In this document: positions 10,679-21,353 of the stretch, piece by piece
Numbering within the stretch: the first letter of the stretch is position 1
Layout of the letters: each line of letters opens with the position of its first letter
Origin: Neostapfia colusana
Lineage: Eukaryota > Streptophyta > Magnoliopsida > Poales > Poaceae
DNA length: 64,000 nucleotides
Assembly: GCA_030760725.1 (NCBI GenBank)
Contig: JASWHV010000011.1
Span: 84,049,765-84,113,764 of the forward strand
Direction: 5' to 3'
Made by a program: the position numbers and the translations under genes
Notes under the pieces: model-generated
What the model was told of the DNA's origin: nothing
The model's database searches: none
What the model saw: only the letters and a program-made list of their open reading frames with translations

Positions 10679-12748
10679 TGATATGCACGCGTCTAGGCAG
10701 CACGTGTAACAAGTTGTTGTGGCCCGATCTTCTCGTAGGATCTGCGAACTTGATAAATTGTCGCTGCGTGACCTGGTGAAGAGGCAGCGCACCACGAGGC
10801 CGTCCACGCGACGAACTACCGAGACAATCACCCTTTCACGTATCGTGAAACAGCCCACGCAATCACGCCTGTCGAAGTGTGCGATCGACACTTCCCCCGG
10901 GCCTGCACTGGGCAGCCCGCGGAGGTTCTTTTTTCGGCAGGGCTAGTCTCCTAGCGGAGAGCTTGCGCGGATGGACGAGTTAGCGAGAGCTTGAAACGGC
11001 GAGTTTTACGTGGTTCAGGCCGCCGGAGCGTAAAACCCTACGTCCACGGCGAGCTACGGAGCTCGCTGTATTGCTTGCTGCTCAGGGCCGGAGGCCTGAG
11101 CTTGGGGGTGAGTTACAGCTTGAGAGTGTATGGCTAGCGTATGAGTTGCAAAGTGCGAACCCTTGCTATCGACGCCTACCCGAGCCTTTTATAGCCCAAA
11201 GCTCGGGCGGCTTACAAGGGAAGCCGGGACCCGACAGGTGGTCCCGGGAAGATTGTCTATTATCTACCGTATCTGTAGTTACGCCGGTGGTTGCCTCTGG
11301 TCGAAGGCTTCTGAGTCTTCATCTTGCCGCCCTGCCCATGCCGCATGCTAGTCGTAGTGGTTGATGACGGCGCAGGCGGCATGGGATGTCTTGTCGCGGC
11401 GTTTATTGGCTGGCAGGTTCTGACACCGCGCGCCAGTCTGTGATGCGACTGGGCGCAACGGCACCTGACAGACGCGTGCTCCGCGTTTCCGCGTCTCGGG
11501 AAGACGCGGGCCTTGAATACCTTGTACAGGCAAGGTGAGGAGCGCCTTTACGCCCGCCGCCTACCGCTCGGGGGCAGGAAGCACCGTTCTTCTGGCCACG
11601 TGGCGGGTCCGGAGCCCTTCTCTGAGGTGAGAAGGGTCCAGCCTGCGGGGCACGTGGAGCCTCCGGACCTCTCCCCGCGGAGGGGGAGGTCTGGCCTCTG
11701 TATGCCACGTGGCGGGCCCGGATCTCTCCTCTGCGGAGGGGGAGGTCCGGCCCCGCTGGACGCGTGGCGTCTTCGGACCTCTCTCCCGCGGAGGGGGAGG
11801 TCCGGCTTCTGTATGCCACGTGGCGGGTCCGGAGCTCTCCTTTGAGGAGAGGGAGGTCCGGCCCCGCCGGACGCGTGGCGCCTTCAGAGCTCTCCCTGCG
11901 GAGAAGGGGGAGTACCTTAGGCATTTTACCCTGTGCGCGGGGGTACCCCATATCTCAGGTACCGACAACGCCCTATAGATGTAAAGGCACGAAATGGGTG
12001 AACCGCAGTTCGGCATTCTACAACTCTCTCAGGAATCGAAAGAACAAATATTGCAAGCCTCTCAAGACTCACGCATAAACAAAACTCCACGAGTTTGTGT
12101 ATTCTGAATTCAATAAAAATAAGATCTCCCCTTTTTTCATTGTCTAGTACAAGATATATATAGAGATAGGGGCATTCAGCTTTGAGTAAATGGCTGCATG
12201 CGCATGCTCTAGTGGATTTCGTGACTGGTTCGCGCGTCTTTTCAGCTTCTGGCAGCAGTTACTAAAATGAGCATAACTCCTTATTAGGACATCCAAATAA
12301 TGAACCGTTTGATGGGATGTAAAGTAGACTTGAAGACGCTTCCATCCATTTATAGAACTCCGTCTAACTCTTTGTATCCTGTCCGCAGTGATGCTTGGAA
12401 TTCGTACCATGTGTCAGTCATCTAGCTTCTGGTTGCATTCCCATGCTAAGGTGATGAACCACCATTTTATTTATGCACACCATAGGCTTCTTGGTTAAGA
12501 TATCCAGAGGTTTGAATCCATCTTGATCCCATGCTGGTTCATACACTTCATCATTCCTAAGGACATTGAAACAAGAACTCAAAAGCATAGGCTCATTCAA
12601 TATAGACTGATTATTAAACATAAGGTTAGCGTTCACCTAAGAATGAATTTCTTTCTGCAATTGTTTAGCTCTACTCCTTGTAATTGGACCAGCTATATCA
12701 AGTGGATTTTCATTTGAAGATGAGTGAATGCTAGGCATGATCTCATTA
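10679..12748 (-). repeat. 5' LTR of the CRM-like element, split by a solo LTR
   Basis: The segments 10679-10869 and 11973-12748 together match 3962-4928 base for base apart from scattered substitutions. Its minus-strand start (TAATGAGATCATGCC) abuts the target duplication TCCGG at 12749-12753. TATA-like block at 12153-12165. Confidence 0.85.
10870..11967 (-). mobile_element. Tat-family solo LTR with 5-bp TSD (ACGCC)
   Basis: The solo LTR begins (minus strand) TGTCGGTACC and ends CTTCGACA. ACGCC is duplicated at 10865-10869 and 11968-11972. The empty site is preserved in the other CRM LTR near 4141-4160. It is the same family as the LTR of element A but 1098 bp long. Removal of the internal region by LTR-LTR recombination is the standard explanation. 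Its U3 (about 11570-11900) holds two to three copies of a GC-rich module with CACGTGG/ACGCGTGG cores. TATA region near 11185. Confidence 0.9.
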
Positions 12749-12753
12749 TCCGG

Positions 12754-13962
12754 GACTACTTGAAAGACAACATCCTTCCTGATGAACATGCATCCGCTGA
12801 ACGGATTGTGTGCATGGCTAAGAGATACGCGCTGGTAGAAGGGGATCTCTACAGGCATGGCGCCAACCACATCCTATTGCGGTGCATAACCCAGGAGGAA
12901 GGCTGTGACTTGCTCGCTGAGATCTATGGAGGCGAGTGCGGGAATCACGCTTCCTCACACACGCTGGTCGGTAAAGCCTTCCGACATGGCTTCTACTGGC
13001 CGACAGCACTCCTAGATGCCGCCAAGCTGGTCAAGAGATGCAAGGCGTGCCAGTTCCATCACAAGCAAATCCACACACCAGCTCAGGCGCTGCAGATGAT
13101 CCTGCCCTCGTGGCCATTCACGGTATGGGGGTTGGACATCCTTGGGCCATTCCCCAAAGCCGTCGGGGGATTCCTGTACCTCTACGTCGCCATCGAAAAG
13201 TTCACCAAGTGGCCAGAAGCTGCACCAATCGTCACCATAAACAAGCAATCCGCAGTCAAGTTCATCAAGTCGATCGTCTGCAGGTTCGAGGTCCCGAACA
13301 AAATCATCACCGACAACAGGACCCAGTTCACCAGTGCAGCGTTCCAAGAATACTGCAGCATCCAGGTGTGCTATGCCTCTGTCGCTCATCCAAAGAGCAA
13401 TGGGCAAGTCAAGAGGGCCAATGCCGAGATCCTTCGGGGCCTCAAGACTCGCACCTATGCCAGCTTGAAGAAACATGGTGCCAAGTGGGTGGACGAGCTT
13501 CCGAGCGCACTATGGGCTAGCCAGACATCCCAGAGCCGGGCCACCGGGGAGACACCCTTCTTCATGGTCTACGGGGCTGAAACCGTGCTTCTCCCAGAAG
13601 TCACCATGGGATCCCCCCGTGTCCGAGCCTACGACGAAGCCGCACAGGACCAGCTCCGGCGAGAGGACATCGACCTCGTCGACGAGGCTCGACTGCAAGC
13701 AGCACTCCACAACGCACAGTACCAGCAGTCGCTCCGGCGCTACCACCAGAGGACCGTGCGTGTCCGGGAGCTCAAAGAAGGTGACCTGGTGCTGCAGCGC
13801 ATAGTTTCTCGAGAAGAGACCAATAAACTCTCCCCCAGCTGGGATGGTCCCTTCCGAGTCATGAAAGTTTGCCGCCTCGGGTGCGTGCGCCTTTCCACCG
13901 AGGACGGGGACCCTCTTCCAAACCCTTGGAACATAGAACATCTCCATAAGTTCTATCCCTAG
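12754..13962 (+). CDS. pol: Integrase segment of element A pol (3' part of split gene)
   Basis: Integrase joins retrotransposon cDNA to the host chromosome. The segment shows the zinc-binding region (HASSHTLVGKAFRHGFYWP and then CKACQFH), the catalytic core with the first Asp in WGLDILGPFP, the second in KIITDNRTQFTS, and the Glu position replaced or displaced within SNGQVKRANAEILRGL, then the C-terminal region (LKEGDLVLQRI, KLSPSWDGPFRV) to a TAG stop after HLHKFYP. The frame is open for about 400 codons without a stop. It has no start of its own: the upstream part of pol lies before 3957, on the other side of the CRM-like insertion. QVKRAN instead of the usual QVERAN is an odd change at the expected catalytic Glu, so activity is doubtful even apart from the truncation. 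Confidence 0.8.
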   Translation, partial: DYLKDNILPDEHASAERIVCMAKRYALVEGDLYRHGANHILLRCITQEEGCDLLAEIYGGECGNHASSHTLVGKAFRHGFYWPTALLDAAKLVKRCKACQFHHKQIHTPAQALQMILPSWPFTVWGLDILGPFPKAVGGFLYLYVAIEKFTKWPEAAPIVTINKQSAVKFIKSIVCRFEVPNKIITDNRTQFTSAAFQEYCSIQVCYASVAHPKSNGQVKRANAEILRGLKTRTYASLKKHGAKWVDELPSALWASQTSQSRATGETPFFMVYGAETVLLPEVTMGSPRVRAYDEAAQDQLRREDIDLVDEARLQAALHNAQYQQSLRRYHQRTVRVRELKEGDLVLQRIVSREETNKLSPSWDGPFRVMKVCRLGCVRLSTEDGDPLPNPWNIEHLHKFYP

Positions 13963-15640
13963 AGCAGTAGTAGGACAGTTCCTTTTGTTTCTGTAATAAA
14001 TCCCATAGATCCTAGGAACAACTCTCGGAGCAGCTAAGCCCCAGGGGGCGGTCCAGGACTACGTCCAGCTTGGCCTGGTTCCGTACCCTAAGCGCGTAGA
14101 CTGTTGCCCTCCTTCATAATGGGGTGGGTCGTTGCCTCCATGTATAGTCTGCCTCCCTCCTATGGATGTTTATATAGAAAGAATCTTGTCCTACCATGCT
14201 CTTACTCTTGTGTTCATTTAAATTACACATTAATTTTTATGATCACACCTCCCCTTGCTCAAAAACAGTGTATGCTCATCGTACACTAAGCTCTCCTTTC
14301 CCACTCTCATCCATAGTCGGCATTTGCTATCCTACCAAAGGCTGTCATGCTTGAGTTACCTGCCGATGGCCAGGGGGCCTCTCGGACCTCCCCCAGTCAG
14401 GTGTTGCGACGCCAGTTGGTCACCTCTAGGAAAAACCTACACTGTGCATGGGGGGTCCAGGGTGCGTAGCCTGCTTTGCCTGGTTCCGTACCCAAAGCGT
14501 GCGCACTATGCCTTTCAGAGGTCCAGGGTGTATAGCCTGCTTTGCCTGATTCCATACCCAAAGCGTGTGCACTCTGCCTCCCTGGCGTTACGGTCCAGTA
14601 CTAGGGGCCGGATGGTCGTACCCTGACCTCGGAGGGAGCCAGACCTCTGGTGCCGGGCGCACTGAATTGCCCAAGCCCCGTATACCCGTCCAGGACCGTA
14701 AGCCAAATAAGACTAAGAGAACAGGGAAGGGAGAGCCCCCGAGGAGAATTACGGTTCCCCTACTTGTGTGCAGGACCTCCTGAGAGGTCTCTCGGACCTC
14801 CGGAGCCGGGGTGCCGGCACCGCTGTGCTCCGGGCAGACAGGAGGGCCCTGGCCTTAGCTCTCCCGCAGGAATGTGGTAGGTGCGCCCAAACAATTGGCC
14901 ACAGCTACCAGGGGGCCACTACGGGGACTGCACAAGGGAGGACCAGAGCACCCGGCGGTACGGGCCACTACTGGAGTTCCAGGGCTTTTGAAGACCGGAG
15001 CTCCTGACTCCAACCAAAGACCAGAAGGGCCAGACCTCGCCCCCTCCGCAGGGATGAGCTCCGAAGGCTCCACGTGTTCGGCGGGGCTAGACCTCCCTCT
15101 CCTTAGAGGAGAGCTCCGGGTCTGCCACGTGGCCAGCAAAGCCGGACCTCGCCCCCTCCGCAGGGGCGAGCTCCGAAGGCTCCACGTGTCCAGCAGGGCC
15201 GGACCTCCCTCTCCTCATAGGAGAGCTCCGAGCCCGCTACGTGGCCGGCAGAGCCGGACCTCGCCCCCTCCGCAGGGGCAAACTCCGAAGGCTCCAAGTG
15301 TCTAGCAAGGCCGGACCTCCCTCTCCTCAGAGGAGAGTTCCGGGCCCGCCACGTGGCAAGCAGAGCCGGACCTCGCCCTCTCCGCAGGGGCGAGCTCCGA
15401 AGACCCCTTGGGTCCTTATGACAACAAGGACCCAAGGAAGGTGTCTGTGCAAAGCTTGGAGATCAGTGGAGACCTCCTAGGGCCCTTGCAGAGCTAAGGA
15501 CTCGGGCAGGACAAGCCAAGAAGAGAAGCAAAGAGCAGACACATAAAACAACAAGTCCATTCATCAAAAGATCCATGAGCTGGACTACATACACAACAAA
15601 AAATAAAAGATACAAGGCTCTCCAGCTACAAGGGAAAGCC
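13963..15640 (+). other. 3' non-coding region of element A with short tandem repeats
   Basis: No credible coding sequence. Two imperfect ~67 bp copies of a GTCCAGGGTG...CCTGATTCC(G/A)TACCCAAAGCGTG unit lie at about 14455-14590, and a related phrase (CCTGGTTCCGTACCCTAAGCGCG) at about 14070-14098. A GC-rich tandem block follows (listed separately). Bases 15430-15640 are the tail of the antisense ORF's 3' side with nothing recognisable. Confidence 0.55.
15025..15415. repeat. ~118 bp GC-rich tandem repeat with CACGTG cores
   Basis: About three copies of a unit alternating GACCTCGCCCCCTCCGCAGGG-GAGCTCCGAAGGCTCCACGTGTCC and GACCTCCCTCTCCTCAGAGGAGAGCTCCGGGCCCGCCACGTGGCC. The same module builds the U3 of the Tat LTRs (1-480, 600-740, 11580-11900) and, as ~60 bp half-units, the LTRs of element C. 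Here it lies outside an LTR. Confidence 0.7.
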
Positions 15641-15641
15641 C

Positions 15642-17760
15642 CTAAGAGTCCTCGGACTCCCGCTGGAACCTAGACGCGACGAGGGCGGCGACGTCCCCGA
15701 CTCTGGCCCTGGCGACCTCCTCCTGCTCAGCGACGGGGCCCTGAACCACCGGCTCCAGAGAGACGGAAGAGTCCCAGCTCTGGAAGCACGTCAGCACATG
15801 CGTGGCGACCTCCTTCGCCAAGCTCCGTCCCTCCGTCTCGAGCTCATCGGTGATCACAGCCTCGAGCCTATCCAGCTTGGCGCCGATGGACTCAAGTGCC
15901 GGAAGCGCATCGACCACCTCTTGCGCCGGAGCCCCCGTCCTCACGGGGCTGAAACCAAGAGGCACCAGGGCGGATCCCACCTGGCCAAGGAAGCTCCAGA
16001 ACGCTCGGGCCTCGATGGACCGTGAAGTCCGGAGCTTCTCCACCTCCTGGCGAGCCGCCAGCAGAGCGCCGGGACCTTCCTCGGCGAATATCCTCTCCTT
16101 CACCGCAAGGTCCTTCTCCTGGAGCTGGAGGTCCCGGGTGGACTGCTCCAACTCCGATGCCCGGAAGTCGGTGGCCAACTCCCGGTCCAGCGCCGCCTGG
16201 TGGTCCCGGGCGACCTGCTCCTCCCTCTCAGCCAGAGTTGCCTCCCGAAGCTCCAGCTCTTCAGCCCGGGCCTTCAGGTCGCCCTCTCCAGCCTCCAGCT
16301 GCTCGGCGACCTTCTTCTCCTTGGTCACCACGGCGCGCTCCCGATCATCGACGGCGCACTCGTGGCGCACCACCTGCAGCCGCAGCTCCTCGTTGGCGTC
16401 GGAGCGGGCCCGAACACTAGCATAAGCCTCACGGGTCTCCTGCAAGATCCGCCGGCTCTTGGCGACCAGGCGGTCGATGGCTCTCCTCTGCACCTCGAGG
16501 AGCTCCTCCTCAGCATCAAGCCTGGCCCGCTTGGAGTCGAGCTCTTCCTCGACCTCGCGGGTCCGCAGTTTCAAGAGCCGCCCCCAGCTGCGGAGGCAGT
16601 CCCTCTCATCAGCCAAGGCCTCCGGCTCGCGCTCCAGAGCACCTGGAGCTGCCGGACGCTGGTCTGGGCAAGCTCCATTGCGTCTCGGCAACCAGGACGA
16701 TGCGTCGATCTGGAGGCAGAAGCTGGAGCCACGCCACATACCTCCTCCATGACATCGTCCAAAGGAGGAGACGCTGGCATCTCGGCAACCAGGACGATGC
16801 GTCGATCTGGAGAAGACGGCGCCAAAGCAGGGCCAGTCCCGACGCGCCCCTGCTCGTCGCCGCCAGCCGGCTCCGCCAAGTCTTCATCAACAGCCAGCTC
16901 CCAAACTGGCGAAGGAGGAGGAGCGGCACCGCCACCGCTACAGAGGCCGGTTCTGCCGGCCCAGAAGGGGGAGACACCTGGACCTGCACGGGGGCCGGTG
17001 AATCTGCTGCAGCGTCCTGACGCTGTGGCGCTGGACCCCTGCCAACCGGAGTAGGCCGGGGAACAGATGCGTCCCCGGCAGCCGAAGAATCCCTGCAAGC
17101 ACAGGGAGCTCTCAAGACAAGAAAAGAAGTACGCAAGTACTAAGATCCAGTGAGTGCAAACTTACCAAGGAACGCGAACACTCCAGTGGGCATGGAGCCC
17201 TGGCTTCCGAGCCGGGGCAGGGCTGCCGGATCCTGCCGTCGCCGCCGGGGCCTGCGCCGAAGGCACCCGGACCGGCAGAGCAGGGGGTGTTCCTGGAGCC
17301 CCCCTAGAAGATGAAGCAGCAGAGCTCCCACCGGCAGCACCTCTGGCGCCACTCACCGAACCAGCCCCTGAAGCCCGGGGCGCCTGCGTCCCCGGATGAG
17401 TCCCGGCTGCGCTCCCTCTGGCACCGCCGCCTGCAGCAGGGACACTCGACGGCCGGGGCACCTGAGCCCTTGGCTCAGCCCCGGACGCCACAGCACCGGC
17501 GTCCCTCCTCGGAGCTCCACCACCTGTGGAAGGAGGGTGGGACACCCGGGGCTCCTCTGACCTCTGCTGTCCAAGAGGAGTCCCGTCAGCACAGAAGACC
17601 CGAGGCCTCTTGGAGTTGCCGCCCGACGAACCAACGCCTCCCGATGAAGGGCACGGGGGGGACTCCGGTCCCCTGACTCGGCGCGAAAGATGCCCTCGGC
17701 GGAGATCGGGAGCGCTTCTTTGTCGCTGAACTGGAGGCCAGCTCCTTGCCCTTCCCCTTG
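15642..17760 (-). CDS. Antisense accessory ORF of Tat element A, spliced, truncated
   Basis: Tat elements often carry an extra ORF antisense to gag-pol between integrase and the 3' LTR. The largest open part here is 15642-16739 (365 aa): a long charged heptad-like helix (LKLRTREVEEELDSKRARL through ELELREATLAEREEQVARDHQ), then a conserved-looking tail (SALVPLGFSPVRTGAP, LDRLEAVITDELETEGRSLA) to a TAG. It resembles the C-terminal part of the 'putative gypsy type transposon' family as I recall it; no search was done. Upstream exons are Pro/Ala/Ser-rich with a basic TKKRSRSPPR patch near 17720. A good intron (17093-17165) separates two parts. A ~97 bp local duplication (GGCAACCAGGACGATGCGTCG, near 16686 and 16783) lies upstream of the long ORF. 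The 5' end is cut at 17760 by element C. Function unknown. Confidence 0.55.
17093..17165 (-). other. Probable intron in the antisense ORF
   Basis: On the minus strand the donor is CCTTG/GTAAGTTT and the acceptor CCTGTGCTTGCAG/GG; 73 bp with a T-rich stretch before the acceptor. The antisense transcript, not the element's genomic RNA, would be spliced here. Confidence 0.5.
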
Positions 17761-20700
17761 TGTGACGCCCTTAATTCTGTGGAAAACCACGGAACTGAGA
17801 ACTGATGCATATGTGTGCCCAGGATGTTCATCACACATACACATATGTGCCACAAACTGAATTCAGAATATATATAACCACGAATAACAGAGTTTATTAC
17901 AATGTTTCATGAGTCTTGGACTCATGCTCACAGCGGAAGTCTTAATCTAACAGCGGAAGTATTATTTCTATGCAGCGGAAGTCTTCTAACTAGTGTGGAA
18001 GCAATTCTAAGCAGTAGCGGTTCCATCTCTACTCCATCCCCACAGGCAAGGTTGAGAACAGATCACACGCCTAATGCTCCACTTGGTCTTCATAGAAATC
18101 TTCTTCTGTTGCTGATGATGAAATAATAATGCAAGTTTGAGCACAATGATGTACTCAGCAAGTGCAGGAAAAATATGATATGAAGCTCATAACAAGGTAG
18201 GTATAAAAAAGGCTCATTACAGAAAAGCAAAGTTATTTATCAAAAACCACGATAAAACAACAACTTATCTTTAGGTGAATGTAATCCCAACATGTATTAA
18301 AATACCGATCATACCTCCATTATGTTCATTACCTTCCATGTTACAACCAGACATCAATCAACCTCATTCTTGCTCACGAATACCTCCTCGTATTCGCTAC
18401 CATATCACGAATACCATCTCGGATTCGCTACCATTTCATCATAAACAACTTCGTCTCCCACTGAGACCAACCTTGTTGCCATGACTCAAAAGTCATGCAA
18501 CCCATCTTATCACTCGGACTCAACAGTCCCGAAAACCAAACCATCCAAAACCAGGCGCTCGTGACTGTAAGCTCGGCTATCATGATAGTTTTAGAATCTG
18601 CAGAGTTTGCACCTCTTTACCCACAAGTTTGTGATTTTGTCACCCGTCGGCGACTGCAGAACCTCCATTATACCAGTACACAACCGTCGGTGTATGGCCA
18701 AGAGATCACAAAATAGCCTTTACAAAGGGGCTACTAGATGTATGGACTCACTAAGGTTTTAACCGGCAGGCTAGAATCTCCAATTCTCCCACCCACGGGC
18801 CCCTCTTGTGCCATGCAGTTCCTAGGACAGTCCTCACTCGACTCCCATTCCCCGCGCCTTCCACGGTCCATAACAATCTAGCAACTTACCTAATTAGTCA
18901 GCTAAGCCGCACCCATACTTGGCCTTGTGGTGGCACTGTTATCCTGGCATGTGCTCGCATGAACCGGTCCTTAGATCTACGGCAAGTAAACCACCATTTC
19001 ATGCTATCTCATTCACAAACCCAGTCTTGCCTAGATCTCCCTCCGATCCATGTTCATTAATAACATTAGTTTCTCATTTATCATTACGAGTGCAGTTAGC
19101 TAGACACATCTATCTCGCTTCCCAATCCCATGGACTCAGCGAACCATAAAAGTAAAAACCATACCCGACTCATAAACTTCCCTGACGACAAGGATGGTTT
19201 TAACCAAAACTAGTAAACTCCTATAAAAGGGTTTCCCATCATGTTTGACTCAGCACACACACCTTTTCGCAAAACAAAACAGTTTTTCCCAAAACGTAGG
19301 ATCAATATGGTCAAGGGGCACTTGCCTTGTTCTTGCGGTTCTGGTTGCTCCTGGATCTCGAAACCTTGTTGTTGCAGCTCGTCGTAGATAGCTCCCTGAG
19401 TTTGTCCTGCTATACAGGATCACGCACATACAAGATCCACAGCAATCAATATCATGCACAAACTTTAACTAGATGTGATGATGCATATGCATGTTATCCT
19501 ATAATGCAATTTAGTTTTATTAGGTCAGTTTGTACGTGTTCTTGCATGGTTTTATGATGAACAGAGGTGTTCGGATCAGATGTGGACGTGGCGATGACCT
19601 TGTCTACCCGATCAACAAGTGATCTATCCACGAAAAGCTTCTGTTCAAAAGGAATCGAAGAACAGATGCAAAGAAAACATAACGATGCCGTAAGGTGGTA
19701 TTGGAGACCTACCTTACGTTCTTCTCCTAGCAAGACAAATCGTTGGGCTCCCTTCCGGTGATCTTCCTCGACTGAACTCCGGCGACGGGCTTACTCGGCG
19801 AGTTGGGGCTAGGGCTCTAAGTCGTCGGCTGAGGAGTTGAAAAGAAGTTTGTGGTTTTCGTCCAAGGGTTCTTGGTTCTATTTATAATTGGGAGAAGAAG
19901 AGTCCTAATCTGATTGTATTCCGAATAAGAGTCCTATTCAGATTGTCATTGAATCTTAACAACTTATCTTTAGTTGATTCGGTGTGGTAACATTGTGGAA
20001 TTCAGGTCGGTTTCTTCTCCGTACCGATATTTCTACGCGTACAGAATCTAAAAACCAGTTCCAGAACTCGTTACCTCCGCGGTGATGAGCTCCGGAAGCT
20101 CCACGTGTCCTCCGGGGCCCGTGGGCGTAGAGTAGTAGTAGCACCTACTTCCTGAGTCCCGTTCTATTGAGTTGAGCTCGTAACGAACAAAGGGTGTGAT
20201 CGACTTGTGGAGGGAAGTACTTAACACGCGTTTCAAGAACAACCCAGGGAAAGAAGACTGGTGAGATATGGAATGGAAAAGGTTGGATAAAGGGTCTTAG
20301 TCGAGGGAAACTCTCCTTTTGTCTCGTACCTCCGCTCCTAAGCTAACTAAGAGCGTTGGCTTTTGGTTTAATGAAAATCTCTCCTTGCCAGTCACTATCT
20401 GAATGACTAAACAAATACCAGCTAACGAACCGAACCCCCACCAATAACTAAGATTGCTCGACGATTAGGTAGAGCTCTTACGGGGGCTAGGTTACAGATC
20501 TTCCTATTACGGGGAAACCCGCAGAAGTTCGAATGGGAAGAGGAAAAGGAAATCCGTATCTCCTTCTCCGCAGAGACGAGCTCCGGTTGTGCCGCGTGTC
20601 AAGCGAGCGAGACCTCCCTTCTCCTTCGGAGGTGAGCTCCGTGTGCGCCACGTATCTTGGCGGTCGCGACCTCCTCTCTATTCGGAGGTGGCTCCGCGCA

Positions 20701-21353
20701 TGCCATGTGTCAGTGCCGGAACTTTCCTCTCTCCGGAGGTAGCTCCGGGTGTGCCACGTATCCATTCCGGACCTCCCTCTTTTCGGAGGTGAGCTCTGTG
20801 AATGCGACGCGTCAAGTAGCGCCGGACTTTTCCTTTTTCCTCAGAGACGAGCTCCGAAGTAAACACGTGTCCAACAGTGACGGACCTCCCGGAGATAAGC
20901 TCCGGTGACGACATGTGTCCAATAGAACCGGACCTCTCGGAGGTGATCTCCGAGATCAAAACGTATCCCGCGGGACTGGTCCTCTGATTCCGTGGTGACT
21001 AGCTCCGAAGGTGACATGTGTCCTGCGGAACTGTCTTTGCTTCTTCCGCAGAGGCTAGCTCCGGGGGCAACATGTGTCCCACAGGGTCGGACATCTCCCC
21101 CTTTGCGGAGATGAGCCCCAGCCCGCCACGTAGCCAGTTTAGCGGTGGACCTCTCCTCTCTTCGCAGGGATGAGCTCCGAACACGCCACGTGGCCAGCGG
21201 GCTGAGGAAGTTGTCTTCGGCGCTCTCTGGGAACTGGATTCGGCTCTTACTGGCTATCTTTTTTTGATATTTTTCTCTGTTCCTACTTCTTTTAAAATAT
21301 TTTCTCCTCATAAAACATGAATATATGCAGAAACTAAAAATGAGGGTGTCACA
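17761..21353 (-). repeat. Left (3') LTR of element C
   Basis: It runs from TGTGACGCCC to GGGTGTCACA and ends beside a polypurine tract (TTAAGGGGGGTAGATT on the minus strand, 21354-21369). It is similar along its length to 36218-39297, for example GTGTATGG-CAAGAGATCACAAAATAG at about 18690 and 37081. It contains a degraded ~55-60 bp repeat block at 20070-21230. Other stretches of the LTR show no coding sequence. Confidence 0.8.
20560..21230. repeat. Degenerate ~55-60 bp GAGCTCC/ACGTGTCC tandem repeats
   Basis: About eleven units (with an isolated one near 20070-20120), each with a GAGCTCCG core followed about 12 bases on by a C(A/G)CGTGTCC-like core. Several cores have changed to ATGTGTCC or ACGTATCC. 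The cleaner counterpart is at 38385-39140. Confidence 0.7.

Larger units (their letters stand above)
3962..12748 (-). mobile_element. CRM-like chromovirus inserted in element A
   Basis: The element is flanked by direct repeats TCCGG (3957-3961 and 12749-12753). Its LTRs are 3962-4928 and 10679-12748; the second is 967 bp once the solo LTR and its duplicated ACGCC are removed, the same length as the first. The primer site matches initiator tRNA-Met. Gag and pol are on the minus strand, and the integrase C-terminus reads into the 3' LTR, a hallmark of the CRM (centromeric retrotransposon) clade. The element is dead: premature stops, frameshifts, and replacement of the 5' leader and gag start by tRNA-derived sequence plus an inverted RT copy. 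Both outer termini read TA on the minus strand where TG is expected. The CRM assignment rests on motif recognition, not a tree. Confidence 0.75.
569..17760 (+). mobile_element. Tat-lineage Ty3/gypsy element A (incomplete, interrupted)
   Basis: The order on the plus strand is 5' LTR, primer site, gag, RNase H remnant, integrase, then an antisense accessory ORF, which is the Tat-lineage arrangement (RIRE2, Cinful and Grande are relatives). The minus-strand CRM-like element at 3962-12748 splits pol; the reading frame is continuous from the bases before the left TCCGG to those after the right TCCGG. The right end is cut at 17760 by the LTR of element C, and no matching 3' LTR lies in the window. 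Protease, RT and most of the RT-associated RNase H are missing, so this is a non-autonomous deletion derivative. The five bases before the LTR are TACAC (564-568); their partner cannot be found here. Confidence 0.8.

Noticed and set aside
15642..16739. Host gene encoding a coiled-coil protein
   Set aside because: Position between integrase and the expected 3' LTR, antisense to pol, fits the accessory ORF of Tat elements better than a host gene.
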